Below are positions 35,441 to 46,900 of a stretch of DNA of 64,000 nt, piece after piece. Numbering within the stretch: the stretch's first letter is position 1; every line of letters begins with the position of its first letter. The position numbers were made by a program, and so were the translations under genes. The notes under the pieces are model-generated. The model ran no database searches. It saw only the letters and a program-made list of their open reading frames with translations, and had not been told where the DNA came from. The stretch is from Epinephelus fuscoguttatus (taxonomy: Eukaryota; Chordata; Actinopteri; Perciformes; Serranidae): positions 21,669,707 through 21,733,706 of the forward strand of contig NC_064770.1 in the NCBI RefSeq assembly GCF_011397635.1, in the 5' to 3' direction.

Positions 35441-38436
35441 TTATGTGAGCACAAAGACCTCAAACAGGCTGGCGACTGAGTGCATGCGGTAAAAGATGCC
35501 AAAGGGGAGTCCAACATTCACAACCGCAGCCCACATGTTGAATTTGTAGAATCCAGTTTCAGCATCGTGGTCGAACTGGGGTCGAGCACCGAATGCTGGC
35601 ATGATCCACAGCTGTCACAGAAAGGAAGGAGAACAGGTTGAGTACTTGGTGAATTTTAGAACAGTGACTTTGAGCGTGTGAAGGAGAATGATACTCACTA
35701 TGATGTTGCCCATCAGCAGAAATGCGCAGACCTCCTTCAACACCCGTCTCTTCCATGACAGTTTGTGCCTGTGCTCAGCCATGTGACTGTGCTCAGTCAT
35801 GTGGCTGTGCTGGCTGTGTGTTGTGAGTACCGGGCTGGCCTTTGGGTCATTTTCTGATCGTTCAAGCATGCTCAGGTCTTTGCCCGATTGCAAAACGTAT
35901 GGATTCGCAACCACAGTGATCGGATGCACCTCGTGCACCTCGTGGAAGGGCTCCCGGTGTAGACCTTCGATGATGAAAAGGTTCTGCAAGCCGAGTTGGA
36001 TGATCATCAGGATAGCCCAGGTCAGGTTGAGCCTGTTCAGGTGGCCTTTGGTTCCGGTTGCAGCCATGGCAACGATGGTGAAATAGCTGATGATGAATTG
36101 CCCCAGCGAGGCTCCCACCAGCAGCCCCACATCCAGGTTGCGCGTGGGGTTCTTCTCAGACACGTGCTCCCTGTTTTCAAACTTGTAGACGGCACAGCCG
36201 ATCACAGTGGACACAGACATCAGGGTCACTATCACTATATTCATGACAAAGTGCATCATCACTGCGTGGTCTTTCTCATCCTCATCACTGTCATCGTCAC
36301 CCATTACCATCTCATACACGATGAAGGTTGCCAGACCTGCCACGACTAAGAGAATTCCTGCCAGTGGGCCAAAAAATACATCCTTGGGACGGAACTTGAA
36401 GTGGTGGTGTCCGTGTTCTTCTGTCAGTCTGCCCACATTTTTCCACATGACGTATGCCATGGCGGAGGCAAAGAGACTGTACTCGATGTTGAAGGGGTAC
36501 AGATAGTAGTATGCATTTTTGAAGGTGCTACATGAACCGTGGCTGCACTTGCACTTATCATCTCCGTAACCAGCTGTAAGACAGGACGGGGCACAGGGAG
36601 ACAAACGTGTTATGGTTTGTTTAGGGTTGCAGCAGTAAACTGTGAAACTGTATACTGTGGTAGGAAATTGACAGTTATGATACCGTGTACATTTGCTTAT
36701 CTATGGTTTACATTCCTTTATGGTTCATTGTAACCAATAATAATACTTATGCAAACACCGTAATCCTGAAACTGTACGAGATGGTTATCCGACCATGAAA
36801 TTCTCGTACTGTTGCAGCCCTTGTTGTGTGGTATTATACTGACTGCTATCTGCTTTAATTACCTTTAGAGATGTACATTTTTCGTCCATGGATTTTAGTT
36901 TCGTTCTCCGGATATTCAGGAAATGTCGTTTGGTGAACGGACTCCTCAGTGACCAGAGTCATCCACACGACCAGATTTGTGGAGAGGGTGAGCATCAGCC
37001 CACAGCTAAATGGTAACACCAGAGGGAAACAAAAGGAAATAATGATCAGAGACAAAAACAGTGTACAGGAACTTGAATCATCTGCTTTAATGTCAGATTT
37101 TAATCTCATATTTATACTGAATATGGGCGCTGACCGAAACTGGTGTATTACAATTTTAAAAAATGGTAACAAATTAAAGTCATTTAGGCAAAAATGACAA
37201 AAAAAACACAATTTCCAGCTTTTTGATATATTAAATATGATGTGAATACTTAATGATTTTCTTAGATTGAATAACCACATTGTGATAAGCATTTTACACT
37301 ATTTTCTGCAATTTTACCAACTAAATCATTCATCAACCAATCAAGAAAATAATTAGATTAACCAATATTAATCTATTGCAGTTAACTGTAATACAAACAA
37401 TATAATAACCACACGTTTTACGGTCTGCACATAAAGAGAAATGTATGTAAACATCAGTAATGTGGCTGCAGCTCTAGTATAAATATACTCTCAGTTGTCT
37501 AAGTTACTCTCAATTTCTCGGGGAACAAATGTTCAAGGGGAAGAGTTCATTTATAAGTATCAGATAGATTCCCTCAGGGAGTGGATGCTTACAAAGACAG
37601 CAAGTGATAAAAAGGGAATCCATTCATCACCAACCGTGTAATGTTCCTTTGTAGCTGCACACAGTCTTTGGCGTGGATCCACAAAAAGAATGTCTGCAAA
37701 TCGATTGCACAAACATATGAATATTTTGCAACGATAAAAGCAATTATTTTTGGGAAATTTCTCTGTGATAGGTACCTGCACAATTATGAAAAGAAGTTGC
37801 ACCACAGGGAATGCAACTTTAACACCAGAGTCGCAGTGAAGGTAACCCACATAGCTGGCTATCTTGAAAATGTCCATGATAATACTAAGCAGTCCAAACA
37901 GCACAAGTCCACCTGAAGGAGCAAGAATTAAAACCATGAAACTATTTCAAAATGATCTGTTGATTAAAAAACAAATTCTGAACTTTTTTTCTTCACTTAC
38001 CCCTGAGCCACACAGGTCCAGCATGACCATCCTTGTAAACAATAGCATTTTCTGTCCTGGCTGTATAGATGACATAATAAATCATCCAGATGGAGGTGAG
38101 GAGGATGATGATGATGAGGAAAACCTGCAGGTCAACGCTGCTGATCTTTACATTATTGTAGGCGCTGCCGCTGACCAAGGCACAGCCCAGGATCAGAATG
38201 TTTACACAGATGATCCCAGACACCATCCATCCCCAGTTGTGACTCCGCTCCCTCGCTGCTTCCATGGAAGGGATGTTCAGGTCAGGTTCACATATGCTCG
38301 CCGCTCGGCTCGGTGCGTTGATGTTGTTGGACAGGTGGGCCTCCTCTGTCTCCTTCTCTTTGGCAGTCATCCTGCATGGTTCACAGGGATCGCCATCGTT
38401 CAGACAGTGGCACGGATAACCAGTGTTCAAACACAT
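35441..38436 (-). CDS. Otopetrin proton channel, OTOP2-like (copy 1)
   Basis: Six exons on the minus strand: 38001-38436, 37776-37912, 37635-37693, 36863-37005, 35699-36573, 35441-35611; 607 codons. Otopetrins are twelve-helix, proton-selective channels of the plasma membrane, tied to acid sensing and to otolith formation (OTOP1). Conserved text: SGIICVNILILGCALVSG, DGHAGPVWLRG, GGLVLFGLLSIIMDIFKIAS, FLWIHAKDCVQL, RCGLMLTLSTNLVVWM, LYPFNIEYSLFASAMAYVMW, NPTRNLDVGLLVGASLGQ, FIIEGLHREPF and FGIFYRMHSVASLFEV. Wording is nearer human OTOP2 (WLRGGLVLFG, FLWVSAKDCV) than OTOP3. The start may be 38436 or the internal ATG at 38370. A His-rich loop (HSQHSHMTEHSHMAEHRHK) lies before the last exons. It is head-to-head with ush1g, as I recall for OTOP2 and USH1G in human. 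Confidence 0.9.
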
Positions 38437-40908
38437 CCTTCCTCTCCCTAAGCTTGGCTCACATCTGCACTATATACTGCATGTGGTTTCATATGAGACA
38501 TTACAGGTTTAACAGCTACACCCACTCATTGACTTCTTGTAAAGGCCGATCCCGCCCAAGCAAAACCTTTCCATGAATACAAAATCAGCATAATTGTCAC
38601 CCTGTTGGTGCTAAACAAAACCTTCCCTTTCCTCCTCTTGGCAAGCAATGCATGTTAATGGTGCTGTAGTGAGTGAGAATCCACAAACACGTTTCCTGTG
38701 CATTAGCAGTGTTATTTTCTCTAGGTAATTAATCCACACTTTCCTTCTGCATCTCTGATAAAATCAGGAGTAACATCAGGACAGGTGAAATATAATCAGG
38801 TAAAAGTAGCTCTTGTCAATTTAGCAAACAATCAGACAAAGCAGCGACCTTTCAATAATGACGGAAAGGTTTCAGGACACCTGTAAACCTACCTGATGCA
38901 GTGTGTTTCTGAGAGGCAGTCTGAGCTGTCGTGGCTTTTATACGCCTCCAAAACCCACGGTGGTTTACTGTACAGTCATAAATGTCAATAAATCTGTTAT
39001 GAACAACACCATATTATCACCAAACACAGGGTGTTTTGCACAAAATATTCATGTAAAGTTCAAAAGATGTTTCCAGGAAAAACCTTTAATCACAAATTCC
39101 AAAATACCAGAAACCGGTTCCTTTTCAGATAAACAGCAATTTTTTGATATTATACAATACATCTTCTACGTCTTAACAGCATGCACAAAATAAACCTAAG
39201 AGGGACAACAAAACTGCATGTGACATTAGATATCATTTCCTCATCATCTTTTTTTTGCAGTTATAAATACTTTAGAGGCTCTATGAGTTGTCTTGTCCCA
39301 TTTTCCTGCAGCTGACCACATGCAGCTACGCCTCAAAACTTAAACATGATCTAAATTCTCTAAATAGGCGGAGCAGGTGTTAGTCGCTTATCTTTTTTTG
39401 TTTGATTCACTGCTTGGAGGGAATACTTTCAGTTCTTTAATGCTATTCATGGCTCGATGAAGTGCGGCTTCTGTATCTTATCTCTGTGAAACGCCCGAGG
39501 GGTCGTCCATGAAAAGCCTGGCCATTATCTCTGCCTATTGTTGTGGAAGTTTCAATTGGTTGAGAGCTTCAGTCCGGTGCCTCTGGTGCAACTATGCTTA
39601 TTTCAGATCGATACTTATTTGTGGAATGGCCTACAGGAGGGGATCAGGGAAACCATCGCATTGTCTTCCTCTAAATCTCTATTTTAGGCTTAATTTTGAT
39701 TTTTTTTTTACTGTTGTTTCATCCTCTCTTGTTGCATTTATCATTATATTTTAATAACTGTTTGCTTATTTCCCTTTTAATTGTATGTAAAGCGCCTTGT
39801 ATCTTGCTTTGAAAAGCACCTTAGGCCTATAAATAAAGGTATTATTATTAGTAGTAGTATTAGTATTACCATAGTTTAGAAGATTTATGCCCTTTCATCG
39901 GGGTGGGGCTGACAGCAGAGGTATTGCAACACTCTGTGGCACTCGTGAATTCGTCCTTTCTCTGCACTCATGTGTCTGAGCTGTAAAACTTACCAGCAGT
40001 GGAAAGTTTAAAGTGAAAACAATGGCTGATTCAAAAGAACTTGGACAAACAATGACACCAGAATGGCTCTGGCTCTTCCCCGTGTTTCACAATGAACAAA
40101 GTGCTCCAGTAATGCTTACACATCCTGAAATGCTTGTGCTAACTATTTCCTGAACAAGTTTATGTAACCTAAGTGCTGTGACTATTTTTGGCTTGACAAT
40201 TATTCCTGGGTGAGGAATGAGAGAGGAAAGGAAAGGTTTCAGAAATGTTTTCAGATTTATTAAAACATAAAAAATGTGTAAATGTTCTACCAGATCAGAG
40301 GTCCATGGGAATATGACTTATATGTAGTCATTGCAGAAGGCACCAAAGAGGTGCAATATGTTCCACAGCACCTCATACATCCTCCAAAATGACCATACAG
40401 TTGAATGAACACACCTCTAAAACAACCCTTTTCAAGGTGGAGTTTATTGCAGGATTCTTGCATTACAGTACATCACTTTAATTCTATGTGCTTAACAAAC
40501 TGGCAACTATAATGTCTTTTTAATGTGATTACTGAGAGCCTCAGACACACACAGGCTTGAAATGAATGGTGGCATCATTAAATAACAGTAATAACTTTAA
40601 TTTCTCTGAGATAAACTAGCTGTTTGTGGGCTTATTGTCATTTTGGGGGGATTTCTTGTGTGTCTGTGTTGGACCACCTCGGCCACCGGGAGCACTGTTA
40701 CCCACACGGTGCGCACCGTGGCGTCCCTGGATACCACCGACGCGCTCCTGCGCTGATCAGGAGCCACTGGCTGTGAGGGAACTGCGGGACTAAGAGGCAC
40801 CTCAGCCGGTCTGCTCCCACTCCCATCGCCGCATAACGACGACGATGGTGGTGGTGATGGTGTTGATGAAACGGAATGGAGTCGAGCAGGGTGGATTAAT
40901 TCTTCACC
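38437..40908. other. Divergent intergenic region, otopetrin to ush1g
   Basis: The shared upstream region of two diverging genes. An L2/CR1-like LINE tail is seen near 39770-39850 (TGTAAAGCGCCTTGTATCTT, then ATAAATAAAGGTATTATTAT). A GC- and CpG-rich stretch from about 40660 to beyond the ush1g ATG looks like the ush1g promoter and 5' UTR. No other gene is recognised. Confidence 0.5.
39770..39855 (+). mobile_element. LINE 3' tail (L2/CR1-like)
   Basis: The phrase TGTAAAGCGCCTTGTATCTT followed by CACCTTAGGCCTATAAATAA and ATTATTATTAG-type repeats is the usual 3' end of teleost L2/CR1-type LINEs. Only the tail is recognisable. Confidence 0.55.
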
Positions 40909-43900
40909 ATGAATGACAGGTACCACAAGGCGGCCCGGGACGGCTACCTGGACCTGCTGAAGGAGGCGACTCGGAAGGATCTGAACGCGCCGGATGAGGA
41001 TGGCATGACGCCGACGCTATGGGCTGCTTATCACGGCAACCTGGAGGCTCTGCGGCTGATCGTGGCGAGGGGGTGGGTAGCGAAACTTTATTGGTTGCTG
41101 CATGACTTTCGAGGGCGTGTGCGCACCACGGTGTCCATCTTCAGCCACTCGTCTTGGGTATTGAAACGCAAAAGGGACTTATTTTACTATTGTCCGTCTT
41201 GCAATCAATTTGCAGTGTCAGATCGGGCAGAATGAGGCAAACAATAACGAAAAATGATCCAATTTAGTAGAAATAATAAGGTAAAACAATCTTTAAATAC
41301 TCAAACTACTTAAAGAGAGGCATTTTGCATTTAAACCGCACAAAGTCCAGCTACTCAAGTAACAATATACCACTGACAATGTAGGTCATCGTTTACAGAG
41401 TCCAGCAATTAGGCTATTGTAGTTGAACATACCAGAGGACCTGGGATAACTACACAGAATCCTCAGGCTTTGCTCCTGGACAAGAGGAGCACTTTGAATC
41501 CTTAAAGTGGGTCAAATTTAAACTGTTTCAACATTTGACAGCAGTCAAATCCTAAATGCATTCTTTTAGCCTTAAATTTGATGACTTTTCCTTAAAGTGA
41601 CCACACAAAAATGGAAATATTTTAAACATGTTATACTTTTATACAGCTGCCATTAAGTTTTGGACATTGCGACTCTTCTAGGTCAAATTGTAACCTATTG
41701 ACATGGGTTTTAGATCCACCAACTTGGGCCAAATCAATGAAATCTCTTTCATCATTTCAATCTTGAAACTGTGAAAGTTTAGTGCCATGTCTTTGCATTT
41801 TAAATATATTTTTAAGGCTTTTTGGTTTGGTTGATAGGATGGTTTTTGGAATGGGGGGGCGACATGCAGCAAAGGCCATGGTTTGCCCATGTGTGTATTT
41901 TTTTTTGTAACAGCAGGGACCTTGTCACTTGTTCCCACCACATTGTCCCAGGTTCCTATCGAGACAGGCACCTGTTGGTCTTATATAATAGCTAATGCAT
42001 CATCATTCATGGTGCACATAAGGAACAGAGGCCAAAGCATGCCTTGACACTGTCCCCATGCACCTGCAATGTGACGAGATAATCTCAAAATAAACACACT
42101 GACATCCATCAGTTCCCAGCTAACCAACAGAGCTCAGAAGCATAATGTAAAGGAACCTGACTGAGATCATGGCAACAAGACTTACTGTCCAAATGGTCAT
42201 TGATATGTTCTACCGAGTACAGCAAGGAGAGAGTGGGGACAGTGGTTGATGGTTGCAATGGTTACTAGTGGTTATATAATAAACCCCGAAGCAGAGCAGC
42301 AGCACTCCAGAATATTCTTGACATTTTCATTTATGATGGCTGTTGTGTTTTCATGTCTTAGGTTAAATAGGACATGACAGTGTGCAACAGTGGATGTTTA
42401 TTCAAAATAACAAGTAGTGTAAAACCTTAAAATACACTCTTCCTGCTCTATGGAACAGAAATTTAGGATTAATCACCCATTTATTAATGTCAGTCAGACT
42501 GATTGGGCTTAATGTGGTCCATACTGTGAAGGTATAGAATATGAAAAGTATTTAATGGTTAACTAAACAACCAGTTTGGGAGGTGCCTGTTTGGTGATAT
42601 CAAAAAAATGTTGGGGTAGACACTGTATTTTCAAGATGAAAAATATTTCTGCGCATGATGTTAACAGGCCTGTACCCACCATTTCAGGGACATCTTCTTT
42701 TTTTTGCATCATATATTCTACATTTTTCCTACATTTCTTTCCGACCTTCACAGTTAAAGCATTTTAAATCGATTAATCACACATTCACCAGATATTTTCA
42801 TAACTATGTAACTTTATTATCACTATCTAAAAGAGGATTACCAATATGTCATAGCAGGAGATGGTGAGTCATTTTCAAAGGCACACAGAACCATTAACTG
42901 TGTATCTTTCACACCTCTATGCCATTTAACATGATAACACAGTTCAAGGTCAGCTGATAACAGGAGCACCTGTCATTAAAGTGCCTATACATGGGATAAG
43001 TCATAGAGATATTGCTGTGGCAAGTACTGTTCATCAAATGCTCTGCAGTCCTGCACTCAGTGACAGTATAACAACTCCAGCGTCTACATTGGCTCATGAA
43101 ATAACTTTAAAACATAAGTTATAACTCACTCCTAATCACGATCTGTTATGTAACAGGGAGCATTTCAGTACTTTTTTGGGAGATGGCTATATGGAGAGGC
43201 TGTAACCTATCATTACATAAGTGCTGATTTTATATCATCAGATGCAAAACTCAAATGAGCAGCAGATATGATAATTTTAGGAGACTGTGCCACGGTATAA
43301 ATGCTCGCCTTGCTTCAGCAAAGTGTGCAAATCTGATTGGTCGTCACGAACAGCCCACCCCTCGTCATTTCTGGCTGACCTGGTTTGCTTGTCAGCCAGA
43401 AAAATGGGCCCCATTATGAATCTGCTTAATTGAGGAAAGTTTGTGAGAGACTTGCTGTGAAAGTGAGTCGACATCTTTCATCTGTGTTTGGTTTGCTGAA
43501 TGCAAAATACCACACATGAGGAAAGTTTTTTTTATTAGAACATACAGGCAACAAAGTGTGCAAGCTTCCTCTGCTATACATGATAAAAAGAAATTCACCA
43601 TTTCCCACAGAGTACATACAGACAAACTCTGGAGGCATTCAGCTGCCAAGGACATAGCGTGCTTCTATTGATAGCAAAAACATAAACTTCTGATTGACAT
43701 GAGGTACTAAAATTAAACTGTAATAGCCGCCATAATGTTTCACAGAAGCACCAAACGTGTGAGACCCAGAGATATAATGAAGAGAAGTTTAACGCTGCTT
43801 GACAGTTTCATGGGAAAGTTGCCATGCAGTGCTATATTTGGCTGGTATATTGCACTGGGCGGGCTGCAGTAACATCAAGCTGTCAGAGGAAGTGAAGACG

Positions 43901-46900
43901 CGCACAGCCATAATGTGATAAAGAACGGGGCGAGATTAGTGGGCAGACCTATCACCGCTGCGGTCAGCATTTTACGGGGACGGACATAAATTATGACACA
44001 TAAAGCTATCATGCAAGATGGTCTCTACCTACAACCAGCATATTGCATAATCTAAGGGTGATAAATATTTCTTCTAAAAATAAAAATTGACTAATTGCTG
44101 TTTATCTTTTGACAGCAGTTCATAGCATTGTATGCTTCTTTGTGTATTTCAGCATAAGGTTATCAGTGTAACTCCTCTTTCTTGGCTGTTTGCCACGTAC
44201 TGTCCATCACGCTCTGATGACATTTGGACTCGACTATGCACTGATCCTAAAACTGCCTTTTCTTTCTGACCGTTTAAAACTAATCCTGTCTGGACAAAAG
44301 AAGAGCAAGGGGGCTGAAATCAGAGTGGGACTTTGCTAATCGCTGCCCAGGTTGGGCCCAGCAGATCTGACACACATTCCCTGAGAAAACCTTACAACAC
44401 AATCCATCAATTATACATTTGCACTTCAACAGTAGCTTCACGTCTATCGTATCAAATATTCAGCAGCCTGTACGTGGCTGCATTGGAAGACAGAGACAAG
44501 ACACAAGACAGCTCAGTAAACATGCCATCTCAGGGGGTGGGATACAACCAGATGACTCTAAACTGAAAAAACTAAATGTCACATTACCACTATTTAGTGG
44601 TGTTGGCCACAAACAAGCTGTATACCGTTAAAGAATCCTGAACATTATTATCAGTAAAATACTTGATGGAATACTAGTTTGGACAACATTTTAATAATGG
44701 GCCACAGATGGATTATTAAATGGGTCTACTGGGTACAGGCCCAGGGCCCCCACGTGTCAGACATGCCCCTGGCCTTCACCTGCAAGTTGTTATTCAAATT
44801 GATATGTACGGACCAGCAAGAGACACAAAATGACCACTAATAGATGCAAGGGAACTACCAAGAGACACATATTTACTACAAAAGGGCTAAAACAACCACA
44901 AAGAGACACCAAATGAATACAAAGAAATACAAAACAACCACAAGAAGACATAAATCGACCCTAAAACACACAAAATAACCAAAAAGAGACAAAATGACTG
45001 CAAAGAGACATAAAACGATCACAGGGAGACACAAAATGACCTCAAAGACACACAAAATGATTACAAAGCAACACAGAACAGACACAAATAGACACAAAAT
45101 GACTGGAGAGAGACACAAAATGACCAAAAAAGACACAGAAAGACTTCAGAGACACACAAAACAACCACAAGGAGACAAAGTGACTTCAACAAAGAGACAC
45201 AAAACTACTACAGGAGACAAACAACCACAAGGAGACAAAATGACTACAAAGAGACATACAAAGACCACAAGGAGACACAAAATGACCACAAAGAGACAAA
45301 AGACAGCCAAAAAAGACAGAGACAAAGAGAGACAAAACCACCACAAAGTCTATGACTCTTGCTCCTGTTTAGGAAAGGTTGTGGGGCCTTCTGCATATCT
45401 GTGCCCCAGAGCCCTTTGTCTTATAATCTGCCCATGTAATGAGCCATCAAATGGGCCTTCATAGATTTACATGCCAGGCTTATGATGGGAAATAACAGTA
45501 AGAAAGTTCCATGCATATCTGTCCTCCGCATCATCAAATCAGTCACTGAATGTTTTGACTTGAGGAATTCAGCGTGACATCACCAGCCATGCACAGTCGC
45601 GCTTTTGGAGTCAGGCACAACCTATTCGGCCTCCCCTGAAACTGGAGACAGGTAGTGTAGCAGTGGTGCTGGCAAGCCTGTGGTCATATTACAGACAAGG
45701 CAGCGACAGTGCAGCACACACAGAGGTAACCTTAAGGTCGTGGACTGTCAGCCAAGGGTTAATATTGCTTATAGTTTTAGTTATGGCCCCTGCGTAGTGG
45801 TAAATCCCTTTAACTGGTCGTTTTAATCAGACCGTCCTATTTGCTGATTGGTCAGAGCATTTTAAAAAAAGAATTTGTTGCGTACAGAAGATCTATGGCT
45901 GGTGTTCTGAAAGGGCAATGTGGTGTTTAGACTATAAATTATTAAATAAGGCCCCATTAACAACCCACGGATGGCAGGTCAGTGCTGAAAACATAATCAA
46001 AAAATCACATGCTTACTCATGAGTGAGTCATCTGAACAGAAGGCCAAAGAGGCAACCGGTATCCATAACCTTACTAACAGTCTGAACAAGAGACGAAAAT
46101 ATTTATGTAGTAAATGTGATACAAAGTCAAAACGCTGTATCTAACATATTTTTTTATGACCCACAGAGGAAACCCTGATAAGTGTGACATATGGGGGAAC
46201 ACGCCGCTCCACCTGGCAGCTGCCAATGGTCACGTCAACTGCCTTTTCTTCCTGGTGTCTTTTGGTGCCAACATATGGTGCCTGGACAACGACTACCACA
46301 CGCCGTTGGACATGGCCGCCACAAAGAATCACATGGATTGTGTCCGCTACCTGGATGCCATTGCTACCAAGCAGACAGGCCTCAACACGAAGCTGGTCAC
46401 CAAGATGAAGGACAGGGCGTTTCGCGATGCTGAGCGGCGGATCAAACAGTGCGTGAAGATGCAGAAGAAGCACCACAAACGCATGGAGCGGAGGTTTCAT
46501 AAGGAGACCTCTGAGGCCTCCGCGTCAGATGTCATGAGTTTTTCCAGTTACACCAGCAGCTCTCTCAGCCACAAGCTGCACAACTTCAATGCAGCCACTG
46601 TCAGTGTGCCATATTCTCAGGTCAGGAGTTTTTATATGTCCCAAGTCTGTTTGTTTTGCAGTTTTGTATGGTTCATGTTGCCAACCATAGACTGCAGGCT
46701 ATGTAAAGATGGACAATATGTGTTCTCTTCTTCCCACTGTACAAATGAAAGCCCAAATATCCCGGATATGGGCGTGGTCATCAGATGCTGGTGACGTTAT
46801 TTGTAGCCAGAGTCTGTGCAGTAGTGATAAGGGAGTGGAGCTGTGGTACTGAGCTCCCACCCATACACTCGCCTGAGTCAACCATAATGTCATACTCCCT

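Noticed and set aside
42563-43655. Clustered short frames in ush1g intron 1
   Set aside because: They occur on both strands in register with each other, have no motif and lack exon borders.
44994-45464. 156-codon plus-strand frame rich in Lys/Thr/His ([11 protein letters not shown]...)
   Set aside because: It is the translation of the minisatellite core; composition and periodicity come from the DNA repeat, and the opposite-strand hydrophobic frames are its mirror.
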